DNA of 64,000 nucleotides from Mastigamoeba balamuthi (Eukaryota; Evosea; Mastigamoebida; Mastigamoebidae), in contig CACRSC010000084.1 in assembly GCA_902651635.1 (NCBI GenBank), positions 540,696 through 604,695 on the forward strand, read 5' to 3'. Positions 33,081 through 43,553 of this stretch are shown here, piece after piece. The notes below the pieces were generated by a model. That model was not told the DNA's origin. It searched no databases and worked only from the letters and a program-made list of their open reading frames with translations. A program made the translations under genes and the position numbers. Position 1 is the first letter of the stretch, and each line of letters opens with the position of its first letter.

Positions 33081-34030
33081 GGTCGATTTCTCTCGCTCGC
33101 CCGCTGTAAGTTAGGTGCGCCGCCGGGGGTGTGTACACGCCTTTCGCGCTTGTTGTCTTTGGGCTGTTTTTTGCGATTGTTTTTTTATTCTCTGTGAGAG
33201 AGGCGTAGCTTTTCAAGCGCGAAGAGCTGAGAAATCTGCACGAATGCGCCGCTGTTTCCTGTTCCCCGCATCCACATCACGTGTGCGGGTTCAAATCAAG
33301 AAACAACGCCGCACAGGTGCACTGGGCACGCCCACTCTCCCACGCCGGCGGTGGCAGCCCCCGCGGGTCCCAGTTCCGCGCTCTCGTTGACAGCAGAACA
33401 CCGGGCAAAATCAGCCCTGCTAATAAGCCCCTCCTTCTGGGAGGAAGGCCTCTCTATTCGCACGCCACTCCCTCGCGTACAGCCCAAGCGCAGCACCAGG
33501 CGCTTTGCACCCGGATCCCTGGCGGGCTGTGATGGGCCGGGCCGGGCTATTGCTGTGTCCGTCCCCTCCAGTGCCTCGGTGGGCATGGGGGCTGCATGCA
33601 GGACAGGCATCGCAGCATTCGTCAGTCGGTATGCCTCACTTTGGCGATTTATCACCACGAGATCCCCACGGTCACCTGCCGATCTCGCACGATGGCTTGT
33701 GTGCGTCGCGGAACAGCTGGCTTGGTGGGTGTCTCCCTGCGAGGGCGCTCACCGGTGGTGGCCCCGCATTATTCGGAATCCGTGGGATTCCGAGAAGATA
33801 TGGTGGTACGAGACAAATAAAGAAGATGAATCTGTATCACGGAACGCTCTGTGCCGTTGGGGCTGAGCTTGCAGTCTTTGTTTTCAAATAACGGGAGTCG
33901 TCAGTCATCTGATTTCCGGGTGAAAACAGTTGATATGTCTCTCCCTTGAAATCTGGATTTACTCTGAGATTCAGTCTTTCTTTAGTTGCCTCTACAGAGC
34001 CACCGTACCAAAGCGCCCACCACACCCGCG
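33081..34030. other. Divergent intergenic region
   Basis: About 950 bp between the tetraspanin start (minus) and the PARP start (plus), so it should contain both promoters. It is moderately GC-rich with a lower-GC right third. An AATAAA occurs at 33816-33821 but no plus-strand gene ends before it. The open frames inside have no protein-like features. Confidence 0.45.
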
Positions 34031-36575
34031 ATGCCGGCCAGGAAGAAGAAGGCGGACCCCGAGGAGGAGGTCGAGGAGGAGGAGGAGGGCGACGAGAGCG
34101 AGTTCCTCTCGAGCGCGGTCTTCGCCATCTCGGGCAAGCTGTCGCGCACGCAGGCGGCCATGAAGAAGCTCATCTCCGACAACGGCGGCACCGTCGCCGG
34201 CTCCGTCACCAAGAAGGTGACGCACCTCATCTCCACCAAGGAGGAGCTGGAAGACGGCTCCGACAAGATCGACAAGGCCAAGGTCCGGACACAACCACCG
34301 AACGGGCCGCCCGCTCCTCTCCGAAATCTCGTTTTTTTCATTTTTGCGTTTGAATTTGAAATGGGCGGAGCGAATCAATCTGGATTTGCTCGGCGCCTGA
34401 CGATGTGGGGGCGCGCGTGCAGGAGAACGGCATCTTCATCGTCTCCGAGGAGTTCATCGACGAGTGCGTCAAGCAGAGTGCGTGCCTGCCGCCCTTGCTG
34501 CAGGCTCCGGCGCTCACGCTACGCTCTCTTCGCCTTCCACCGCGCACACCACACAGAGAAAATGGTCGCCGAGGCTCCGTTCCTCCTGACGGGCGCAGCG
34601 GGCAAGGAGGAGAAGGAGAAGGAGGCAGAGGAGGAGGAGGAAGAGGAAGAGGAGGAGGAGAAGCCCAAGAAGAAGCGCGCGGCGTCCGGGGCGGCCGAGG
34701 GCGAGAAGGAGTCCAAGAGGGCCAAGAAGGACGACGACGAGGAGCCCGAGGTCAAGGCCAAGGTCATCGTCAAGGGCCGCGCCGCTGTCGACGCCGTCAG
34801 CGGAAAGGCAGATACTGTACGCACGACGAGATATTTGTTCCTACCCCCTCTCGCACATTTCCTACTTTTTGCGCTGACGATGGGTACGTATACCAGTGCC
34901 ACGTGTACGAGGAGGGCGACTGCGTGTACGACTGCATGCTGAACCAGACCAACATCGGGTCGAACAACAACAAGTTCTACGTGATCCAGGTGCTCAAGGA
35001 GGACAGCGGCAACTCGTACTACGTGTGGAACCGCTGGGGCCGCGTCGGCGAGCGCGGGCAGTTCAAGCTGATGCCCTGCGGGTCGAACCTGCAGAAGGCC
35101 AAGTCCGACTTCGAGAAGAAGTTCAAGGACAAGACGGTCAACCTCTGGGCCAACCGCAACAAGTTTGTCAAGCACGCGGGCAAGTACGACCTCATCGCCA
35201 TCGACTACGGGGTACGCCCTGTCCTCCTCCAGCTCGAATCCCGTGCCGGCGGGCGGGCGATTCCTGTGACTCAACGCAGGCAAAGCGACGTGTCCGCCGG
35301 ACGCCCTTGGCTGGCCAGTTTTCCTGTGACTCAACGCAGGCAAATTCTCGCCCCAGGTGGGTGACGACGAGGAGGAGGAGGATAAGAAGAAGCAGCAGCT
35401 GAAGAAGGAGGCGGCGGCCAAGGCGGCCAACAAGAAGTCGGAGCTGGACGAGCGGCTGCAGGACCTGATCCGGCTGATCTTCGACATGAAGATGATGGAG
35501 CGCGTGATGCAGGAGATGGAGTTTGACGTGAAGAAGAGCCCCCTGGGCAAGCTGACCAAGGAGCAGATCCGCAAGGGCTACCTCGTGCTGCAGAAAATCG
35601 AGCACGAGATCGCCCGCGCCAACCGCGACGCGCTGCAGGCGCTCTCGAGCGAGTTCTACACGCTGATCCCGCACAACTTCGGGCGCGTGCGGCCGCCGGT
35701 CATCGGGGACGCCGAGACGCTCAAGAAGAAGATGCAGATGCTCGAGGCCCTGGCCGACATCGAGATCGCGGCCAAGATCATCGCAGACGTCTCGGGCGAC
35801 GAGAACCAGCTCGACTCCAACTACAGGCGGCTCAACGCGCTCATCGAGCCCGTCGACGAGGACTCGGAGGAGCACAAGTACATCAGCAGGTACGTCGCCA
35901 ACACGCACCCGCGCAACACGCCCAGGATCAAGCAGGTCTTCAAGCTCCAGCGCGCCGGCGAGGCCGACCGCTTCGCCCCCAAGAAGGGCCTCGGCAACCG
36001 CATGCTCCTCTGGCACGGCAGCCGCCTCACCAACGTGCGCCGTGGCCCTCCTTACCCCGCTGCTGGCTGACCGGGCGATGGCGTCGCGCAGTTTGTCGGC
36101 ATCCTGTCGCAGGGCCTGCGCATCGCGCCCCCGGAGGCGCCGGCGTCTGGGTACCGCTTCGGCAAGGGAGGTGCGCGCCCCGAGAGGGCTCTTGCTGCCG
36201 CGGAGCGGACTGCTCTGACACTGGCTCGCAGTTTACTTTGCGGACATCTGCGGGCTGGCGTCGAGGTACTGCCGCTCGGCGGGCGACCAGGACTTCCTGA
36301 TGCTGCTGGGCGACGTGGCGCTGGGCAAGACGGCGGACCTGGTGCGCGACACGTACATGGAGAAGCCGCAGGCGGGGACCAACAGCACCAAGGCGCTGGG
36401 GACGATCGAGCCCGACCCCAAGGACCGCCTCGTGCTGCAGCCCGACGACGTCGTGGTGCCCTACGGCAAGATCGTCGACAGCGGACACAAGGGCGTGTCG
36501 TGCCAGGAGCACCAGTACATCGTCTACGACGTCGCGCAGGTCGAGCTCAAGTACCTCGTCCGCTTTGCCAACTAG
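34031..36575 (+). CDS. Poly(ADP-ribose) polymerase-like protein (BRCT-WGR-PRD-ART) with Gln for the catalytic Glu
   Basis: Seven exons (34031-34282, 34423-34477, 34557-34816, 34897-35211, 35357-36034, 36092-36170, 36232-36575) sum to 1983 nt, 660 residues. A basic/acidic leader precedes a BRCT domain (about 28-100). A Glu/Lys-rich low-complexity linker follows. The WGR domain (about 190-290) includes [12 protein letters not shown]. The helical regulatory domain (about 320-440) and the ADP-ribosyltransferase domain (WHGSRLTN, then [11 protein letters not shown]) complete it. The layout matches DNA-damage PARPs of the PARP1-3 group. Of the H-Y-E triad, His (WHG) and Tyr (VYF) are present, but the Glu position reads Gln: HQYIVYD instead of NEYIVYD. 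This predicts weak or absent chain elongation, so mono-ADP-ribosylation or a scaffold role is possible. Zinc fingers are lacking. Confidence 0.92.
35261..35344 (+). repeat. Direct repeat inside a PARP intron
   Basis: A 24-bp sequence beginning ttcctgtgactcaacgcagg occurs at 35261-35284 and again at 35321-35344, exactly 60 bp apart. Both copies lie inside the 145-bp intron 35212-35356. Each copy contains a CGCAG that could act as an acceptor, although the acceptor used in the model is CCCCAG at 35351-35356. Confidence 0.8.
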
Positions 36576-37969
36576 AGCCCATGGGGGGATGCACTCTGTA
36601 TTTCCCCAGTAGTGTGGCTGCTTCCCGCCGTTGTGCTTAGTGTTGCTCCGTCCCTCCAAATCATGTTATGTGCCTTCGCTAGAACAAGAAGGAACACAGG
36701 TGGTGGCCCAGCCACCTTCAGTGACATCGAGTCTTGTGTTCACTTCAGTGCGCGTTTTATCGAGAAGAGGCGGAAGCGATATCACAGTGCCCCAGAACCA
36801 GAGGTGTACCACATAAGGGGGACTGGGCCGGCGAGGACTACACGTACGCCGCAGCCAGCGAGATGGTTGTGATGGCTTGACCAGCACTGTTGTGGCCCTG
36901 GTGGTACTCATCTTCATGCTCCGCAGTGCCGTTCCTCGTCGCGCCTATGCAAAACTCGTGAGCGTCCTTGTTGTCCCTCCGCTGCGTTATTGCGGTCTAC
37001 AGCACCGTCGCAGGCTTCGTCCCCGCGACCATGCTGGCTCTGATCGCCATAGCTGTCGAATACAGCCTCCTCCTCCTCCTCCTCCTCCTCAAGAGGTACC
37101 GACAGGGGCTCGATGGGGGGTGCGGCGGATTTAGCCCGTTAGACACAGACCTGAATAATGTTGATAGTTGCCGTGCCGACTTTCGACACCTCACTCACCA
37201 CTGAGCGAGAAGGTAATGTACCTGGTGGGCGGACTATTGGACCGTGCAAACCGCGTGTCACATTGCGGCGACGCCGTTCTTGGTGGTGTACCAGTTGTTG
37301 CCGGGGGTGTGTAAGACGAGCCCAAAACCGACACTTGACCCGAGGGTGTGGGGACACTGCCAGTGGCCCCGCTCCTGCGCCACTCAGTGCCGGGAGAGAG
37401 CCAGGAGAGCTCCGGCCGTCAGGGCCTGCGCCCCATGCGAGCCAACACCGCCGCAGATCGCTGCACCGGCCACCCTTTGTTTCGGATGCGGTCCGGGGGA
37501 GACGAGGAAAAAAGGCCACGCAGGCGCCAACGGCGAAAAATGAAATGATCTTTTCAGGCCGCTGCGGATATTTTTCATCGCTGTGCGTCGCCGTCTTGTC
37601 CGCCGGCCCCCCTGCTCTTGTTTCCGCAAGCCCGGCGAGCCAACGCCCGACCGGAACGCCCGCGCCATACGCGATAACGGTGCCCCGGCGCACCCGCCAT
37701 GCGACTGCAGGGCTGCCCGGGCTGCACGCGCCGCAGTGCGGCTGAACAACGGCCGCGACACGCCAGCGGTGGATTCTGCTAGAAAGTTATAGAACCAGAA
37801 GGAAAGAAACCCTCGTCAGCTCCCCCCGTAGATATTCACCGGTGAACCCACGCTCGAGCCCCCCCTCCCCCCGCTTTGCAGACGCATCTTGCCCCCACTC
37901 TTTTAATTTGCCTCGCAAGCAACACACAGCCTGCACAGCAGCTCCACGCACCGACACCACACGCAGCAA
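36576..37969. other. Long intergenic region with a possible membrane-protein fragment
   Basis: About 1.4 kb. A (CTC)n microsatellite lies at about 37069-37091. Around 36920-37130 two plus-strand pieces join across a 45-50 bp GTGAGC...CTACAG intron. They give AVPFLVAPMQNS followed by TVAGFVPATMLALIAIAVEY, which looks like part of a multi-helix transporter. No start, end or full domain could be built, so it may be a gene remnant or a chance. The rest shows nothing recognisable. Confidence 0.35.
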
Positions 37970-40900
37970 ATGGCGGCGCCCAAGCCCGTAGTCGACGACG
38001 GCGAGTACTGGATCAACGCCGTGGGCCGCAGGATCCCCAAGTTCATCGAGGGCTACGGCAAGACGCGGCCCTACGCCGGGGCGTTCGCGACGGCGCCCAG
38101 GAGCGAGGGGCTGCCGACGATGAAGCCCGCGATGGCGCTGCCCCGCGCCGACAAGATGCTGCCCGACCTCGCGGCCGCGCTGAGGGCCTGCGGGGCCCAC
38201 GACGGCATGACCATCTCGTTCCACCACCACCTGCGCGGCGGCGACGGCGTGCTGGTGCCCGTCATGCGCGAGTGCCAGCGCATGGGCCTCAAGAACATCC
38301 GCCTGGCGCCCTCGTCGCTGCACGGCGGCCAGAAGGACCTCATCGACATGTTCAAGGACGGCACCGTGCTCCACGTCGAGACGGGCGCCAACGACGCGCT
38401 GGGCCTGTGCGCTAACTCCCCCGGATCTGCTGGAGAGCCGCTATCATTTGTCGCTTTGATGGCTTCGGCTGGTTTCGTCTGCTGACGACATTTTCGTTTG
38501 CCTGCGTTGACGTCGCGGTGTTTCTTGCGGGCCCGCGTGCGGCGCCTGTCCAGGTCCGTGAGCGCGGGCGACCTCAAGGGCATCATGACCGTCAGGTCGC
38601 ACGGCGCCCGCGTGCGTGCCATCAAGGAGGGCGACGTCAAGGTCCGGTTTTCCCCCGTCCCACCCGCTGTGCCTCTTTCTCGTGTCCTCCGCGTCTTCGC
38701 CTGTGCTGCCTCGTTTCCTCCCCTTTTTCCGTGGGGGGGCCTCCAACCCTCGCGTCGAGCATTATGCACGTCCCCACGCGCCCCAACGTCCCCCCCGGGC
38801 CGTGGTCTCTCGGTGTGCCACGTGTGTGGTTCTCCTTAAGCCGCTGGGGGCTGTGTAGATATTTCCGATATTTTCCCCCCCCCATACGCTCCCCCTATGA
38901 CTGACTGACTGTGTCTGAGCAGATCGACATCGCGTTCATCGGGGCGTCGGCAGCGGACCGCGAGGGCAACTGCAACGGCGTGCAGGGCAAGAACGCGTGC
39001 GGGCCGCTGGCGTACAGCTCGATCGACGCGCGGTTTGCGCGGCGGACGGTGGTGGTGACGGACAACCTGGTCGAGTACCCGTGCACGCCCATCAGCATCA
39101 GCGAGAACTACGTCGACCACGTCGTCTGCGTGCCGTCGATCGGCGACAACAAGAAGATCGTCGGCGGCACGACGCGGCTGTCGACCGACCCGCAGACGCT
39201 GCTGATCGGCGAGTACTGCGCGCGGCTGATGGACGCGCTGGGGCTGCTGACGCCCGAGCTGGTCTTCCAGGCGGGCAGCGGCGGCACGTCGCTGACGGCC
39301 ATGTCGGCGCTGAGCGCCAAGCTCGAGGCCAAGCACATCAGCGCGCGCATGGCCAACGGCGGCACGACGTGCATCCTCGTCGACATGCTGAAGAAGGGCC
39401 TCGTGCGCAAGCTGACGACGTGCCAGGCGTTCGACCTGACGGCCGTCAAGTCGATGCTCGACGACTGGCCCGCGCACGTCGAGACGGACATCGACCAGTA
39501 CGCCAACCCCAGCAACAGCGGCTCGGTCGTCAACCAGCTCGACGTCATGGTCGCCGGCGGCACCGAGGTCGACGTCGACTTCAACTGCAACGTCAACACG
39601 CACTCGGACGGCTCGTTCCAGCACAACACGGGCGGGCACCAGGACACGGCCGCCGGGGCCCGCCTGACGATCATCACGATGCCCGTCGCGCGGCGCTGCA
39701 ACCCGGGCATCGTCGACCGCGTGACGACGGTGACGACGCCCGGCGAGTGCATCGCGGCCGTCGTGACGGAGGAGGGCATCGCCATCAACCCGCTGCGCAA
39801 GGACCTGCTGGCCGCGCTCGAGGGCAAGACCGAGGAGCAGCTGGGCTTCAAGCTGCGGACGATCCAGGAGCTGCGCGCGCGCGGCATCGAGAAGGCCGGG
39901 CGCCGCCACACGACGCCGCGGACCGAGGAGCGCATCATCGGCGTCATCGAGTGGCGCGACGGCACCGTGCTCGACATCGTCCGCAAGCCGCTGGACCGCA
40001 AGGGCATGGGCATCAACAACGCGCGCGTCGAGCTCAGGACCGAGGCCGGCCCGCTCGACGTCAAGGTCGAGTGCATCGACGACTGCCCGTACATCAGCGC
40101 CGAGGACGTCAGGGCCATGGCGCTCGACATGTTCCGGACGTTCGGCATCGCCTCGGGCGTGCAGGTCTCGATCGCCTACGACTACGCCCACAACTACAAC
40201 ATCGCGGCGGCCCTCGAGGTGGCGCTGCGCAAGGCGCTCAAGGACAAGATCCCCGCGTCGGCCGCCTACGTGCTGCCCGGCGCGCCGCGCCAGTACCCGG
40301 CGCCCGAGCGCCACCGCCCGCTGCGCAGGTCGCACCTGTACATCCCGGGCGCCGACAGCTACATGGTCGGCAAGGGCGGCAGCAGCGGCGCCGACGCGGT
40401 GATCCTGGACCTCGAGGACTCGGTCGACCCCGCCCAGAAGGAGTTTGCGAGGTGCATCGTCCGCCACGCGCTGCGCGGGGCCGTCGACTTCAAGACGACC
40501 GAGAAGATGATGCGCATCAACGGCGTCAACGAGCTCGGCTTCCGCGACATCGAGGCGATCCTGCCGTACGCGCCCGTCGACGTGCTCGTCGTGCCCAAGG
40601 TCGAGAGCGCCGCCGAGATCGCGCAGCTCGAGAGGAAGATCTGCGAGGTGCTCAAGGTCGACAAGAGCCCCGTCTTCCTCATCTGCCTGATCGAGAGCGC
40701 GCTGGGCGTCGAGCGCGCCTTCGAGATCGTCGGGGCCTCGCCCAACATCATCGGCGTCTCGATGGGCCTCGAGGACTACACGGCCGACCGCGGCGTCGAG
40801 CGCACCGAGACCGACGACGAGTCGCAGTGGGCGCTCAACCGCGTCTCCAACGCCGCCGTGACGGCCGGCGTCCAGATGATCGACGTCGTCTACAGCACGC

Positions 40901-41241
40901 TCGACGACACCGAGGGCCTCGCCAAGTCGATCCAGCGCGCCAGGAAGATGGGCATGTTCGGCAAGCGTTGCATCCACCCCAACCAGGTCCCCGTCATCAA
41001 CAAGGGCTTCAACCCGCTGCAGCCCGACATGGACGAGTCGTGCTCGGCCATCACCGCCTACCTCAAGGGCGACGGCGGCGTCGTCAAGATCATCGGCAAG
41101 AAGGGCAAGTCCAAGATGGTCGACAAGCCCGTCCTCATCCGCGCGGTGCACTGCGTCGCGCTGGCCGTCGCCACGGGCCTGCTGCCGCAGGACCCCTGGA
41201 CCCAGAGCATGAAGGACGTCATCACGCGCATCGGCCTCTGA
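37970..41241 (+). CDS. Citrate lyase fusion protein (alpha CoA-transferase, gamma carrier-like, beta lyase)
   Basis: Three exons (37970-38406, 38554-38641, 38923-41241) sum to 2844 nt, 947 residues. Residues about 1-520 match the citrate lyase alpha subunit (CitF): GMTISFHHHLRGGDGV, MTVRSHGARVRAI, IDIAFIGASAADREGN, closing with EWRDGTVLDIVR. About 530-610 resemble the gamma acyl-carrier subunit (CitD), ending in VQVSIAYDYAHNYNIAAALE. About 625-900 match the beta subunit (CitE): LYIPGADSYM, DAVILDLEDSVDP, CLIESALGVERA, SMGLEDYTADRG, KRCIHPNQV. Bacteria encode these as separate citD, citE and citF genes; here they are one chain in the order alpha-gamma-beta. The Ser that carries the phosphoribosyl-dephospho-CoA group in CitD (ESSDV) aligns with INNAR, so the carrier site appears lost. 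The reaction expected is citrate to oxaloacetate and acetate or acetyl-CoA. No targeting signal is evident. A bacterial origin is likely, now with introns. Confidence 0.93.
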
Positions 41242-41372
41242 GCCTCTGAGCCGCTCAGACGCCGAGCCCGAGCGCCGATCTCGGGCCCGCCCGCTGCGAC
41301 TAAAGCGGGGAGGGTTGTGGAGCCCCTCGTCTGTCCCCCGCCCCCCTCCGCAATCTATCACCTGCACAGTTG

Positions 41373-41378
41373 AATAAA
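41373..41378 (+). terminator. Poly(A) signal AATAAA
   Basis: A canonical AATAAA about 130 bp after the stop codon of the citrate lyase gene, on the same strand. It is the likely 3'-end processing signal for that transcript. Confidence 0.55.
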
Positions 41379-41407
41379 GCATGCAAGCAATCAATCAATC
41401 TCCATCA

Positions 41408-41427
41408 GGCTTGGCTTGGCTTGGCTT
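41408..41427. repeat. Short tandem repeat (GGCTT)4
   Basis: Four perfect copies of GGCTT follow the poly(A) signal of the citrate lyase gene. This is a simple microsatellite in the intergenic space between the lyase and LIM genes (41242-41682), which otherwise shows nothing recognisable. Confidence 0.8.
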
Positions 41428-41682
41428 GGTAGAGGCTTGCTCCACTCTATCATTACCAGAACAATGATACAATTGAACTATAACGGGGTAACACAGGGAC
41501 ATCCCTCGTTGGCCTCGGGTGGGCTCGAAGTACCGCTGTTACCACATCATTGACCCCTTTGCAGATTATATCGGGGGGACGGTGATTCACCAGTAAAGGG
41601 AAACGAAACCGGCGGGCGATTTTTATTGAGATTCTTTGCTGTTAACACAAAATCGACTTCCTGCGCCTGTAACGTTTCGAGA

Positions 41683-42564
41683 ATGATGGGCGGTAGCTCT
41701 GGCTGCACCATCTGCCACGGGCAGATCTTCGGTGCCCCCGTCAAGATCGGCGCGTCGCTCTACCACCAGAAGTGCTTCGTCTGCTCCAAGTGCAACTGCA
41801 AGCTGCAGGTCCGCCGCCTCAGGGCACACCCACACCCACACCGCGTTTCCCACCGCAAACTGACGTCTCCGTGCCGTTTCTCGCGCCAGCTCTCGTCGTA
41901 CTCGGTGTCCAAGGACAAGCTGTACTGCTCGTACGCCTCTCGGCCCCCTTTTCCACGTCGGGTTTTCCGCTTTTTCTCGGTGCTGACGGAGCCGTCTCTC
42001 TCCTGGTCCCACCCCCTCTCTCTCCTCCCGCGCGGCACGCTGGTAGGACGTGCTACAAGGCCGTCGCGCTGCGCAACGTGGACGCCAGCGCCGACTCGGG
42101 TCTCATGGTGTACGTTGCCTCCGCACTCCATTTCTCCGCTGCTTTCCTCCCAGCGGCCTTTTATTTGTCAGATAATTAAACCGATCGCCACACATCGCTC
42201 GCCAGCACTGCTCGCAGCTCAGCACCCACCACTCCCCTCGCCCATTGCTGCCGAGGCGCTCACTGCACCAGAGCGCGCCTCCGAGTGGCCAGAAAGAACA
42301 GCGTTTCTGACAGTTGCTGGACGCTTGTGCAGGGAGGCCATCAGGGGAGGCAAGACCAGCAGCGCGCCCCACATCCACCTGCCGCCCAAGGTGCCCCTCG
42401 ACCAGCCCGTGTCGCAGCAGTACGGCCTGCCCCAGGGCACCCCTGCTGCCGCCCCTGCCGCCCCTGCCCAGGCGTCCCCTGCGTCCAAGTTCTGCAACCA
42501 GTGCGGCACGCGTGTCGAGGGCGCTGGGCGCTTCTGCCACAGCTGCGGTGCCAAGCTGGTGTGA
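41683..42564 (+). CDS. Small LIM-domain protein with C-terminal zinc ribbon
   Basis: Four exons (41683-41808, 41890-41930, 42047-42109, 42333-42564) sum to 462 nt, 153 residues. Residues about 8-60 form one LIM domain: CTIC, then HQKCFVCSKCNCKL, then a second module ending YCSTCYK. The C-terminus is a double-CxxC zinc ribbon (FCNQCGTRV, then FCHSCGAKL). A Pro/Ala/Gln-rich linker joins them. The product is probably a cytoskeletal or nuclear adaptor, with zinc sites for protein binding rather than catalysis. The ATG at 41683 is followed directly by a second ATG; either could be used. The third intron (223 bp) is unusually long and AT-rich for this window. Confidence 0.85.
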   Translation: MMGGSSGCTICHGQIFGAPVKIGASLYHQKCFVCSKCNCKLQVRRLRAHPHPHRVSHRKLTSPCRFSRQLSSYSVSKDKLYCSYASRPPFPRRVFRFFSVLTEPSLSWSHPLSLLPRGTLVGRATRPSRCATWTPAPTRVSWCTLPPHSISPLLSSQRPFICQIIKPIATHRSPALLAAQHPPLPSPIAAEALTAPERASEWPERTAFLTVAGRLCREAIRGGKTSSAPHIHLPPKVPLDQPVSQQYGLPQGTPAAAPAAPAQASPASKFCNQCGTRVEGAGRFCHSCGAKLV

Positions 42565-42766
42565 GGAGCGCACGCTGGTGGCACTCATACTGCCTTCCGG
42601 GCTGCTGGCGGGACTGCGCCACAGACTGCTCCCAAACAAGGATGTTCTTAAGTATCAACGCAATACTCTCCAGTTGCTCTGAAAGTGATCACTCACCAAA
42701 ACAGCAGACCATACGTACAACCGCACCAAGTATGTACAAAAAGCTCGAAGGATTGCTATAAAAAGA

Positions 42767-42839
42767 CTCCCGAGCGGGGAATTGAACCCCGATCAGTCAT
42801 GTGACAGACGACTATACTAAACCGTTATACTACTCGGGA
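42767..42839 (-). tRNA. tRNA-Asp (GTC)
   Basis: On the minus strand the 73-nt sequence folds as a cloverleaf. The acceptor arms TCCCGAG and CTCGGGA pair perfectly, and the T arm is GGGG-TTCAATT-CCCC. The anticodon arm GTCGT/ATGAC holds loop CTGTCAC with anticodon GTC. The discriminator base is G, as expected for Asp. No intron is present. The CCA end is not encoded, as usual in eukaryotic nuclei. Confidence 0.95.
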
Positions 42840-42897
42840 CTTTACATTTCTCTGTAAGGAGTAAACACCTGCAAAAGCAGCGAGGAGAAGATGTCTC

Positions 42898-43229
42898 TCA
42901 CAGGCCTGGCGGGAACGGAACGTACTGCACGACGGGGTAGAAGCCATCCGGGTCGGCCCCACGCATCGCGCACAGTTCCACCCCGTCGCAGACCTGCTCT
43001 CCGATGAGGACGTCCTTCTCCGCCTCGCACAGCGCCGCGGCGTCGTCCTCGCGGAGCCCCCTCCAGCCCCTGGCCTTGGCCACCGTGCAGTGCAGCACAG
43101 CGCTGCCCTGCGCTCCCGCCCTCCCCCTGCTGCCCGCCAGCGCCTCCTCCCCCAGCGCCCCCGCGAGCGCCGCCTCGAGCTCCCTGCCGAGCCCCAGCAC
43201 GCGCTCGGCCTCGGGCCCCCGCGGGCGGC
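42898..43229 (-). CDS. C-terminal fragment of a possible 2H phosphoesterase (LigT-like), truncated at an assembly gap
   Basis: The minus-strand frame ends with TGA at 42898-42900 and is open back to the N at 43230. About 110 residues of coherent, GC-rich coding sequence include LHCTVAKARGW, which resembles the H-x-T/S motif of 2H phosphoesterases (2'-5' RNA ligase fold). A well-formed C-terminus (GFYPVVQYVPFPPGL) follows. Sequence on the far side of the N does not continue it convincingly, so the gene is probably cut by missing sequence. The family call is tentative. Confidence 0.4.
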
Positions 43230-43230
43230 N
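43230..43230. other. Single-N assembly gap
   Basis: One ambiguous base at the point where a coherent minus-strand coding frame loses its protein-like character. It probably stands for an unsized gap or contig join, so order and spacing across it should not be trusted. Confidence 0.7.
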
Positions 43231-43553
43231 CCATCTGACTGGCGCCGCAATCGCGATGGGTTGCACGGCCACTCGGGACGCTCGTGGACGGAATGGGCAA
43301 GCGATTTTCCAACAGAGCGAACCGAACGCGGGACTAAAAAACGATCCCCGTTGACACCATTGAGTCGAGCATCGTTGCCGTCGTGGCCGATGGTTGATGG
43401 CTGAGAGCACGTGCACCTCATCTGTGCCCTGGAATAGCTCGAGGGTTGGCCTCAATCACTTGAGGGAAAAATCATGATTAGTGGATCTCACGTGGATATC
43501 TCGCAGATCACAACGGGCTGACCAGTGCGCGGGAAGCACACAATTTATCCGCG

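Noticed and set aside
33351-33866. 171-codon plus-strand frame followed by AATAAA-like sequence
   Set aside because: No domain, weak codon bias, and it lies in the divergent promoter region between the tetraspanin and PARP genes; the AATAAA falls inside the frame, before its stop.
38836-41394. 852-codon minus-strand open frame
   Set aside because: Shadow of the citrate lyase gene; low-complexity composition rich in Asp, Val, His and Arg, with no domain.
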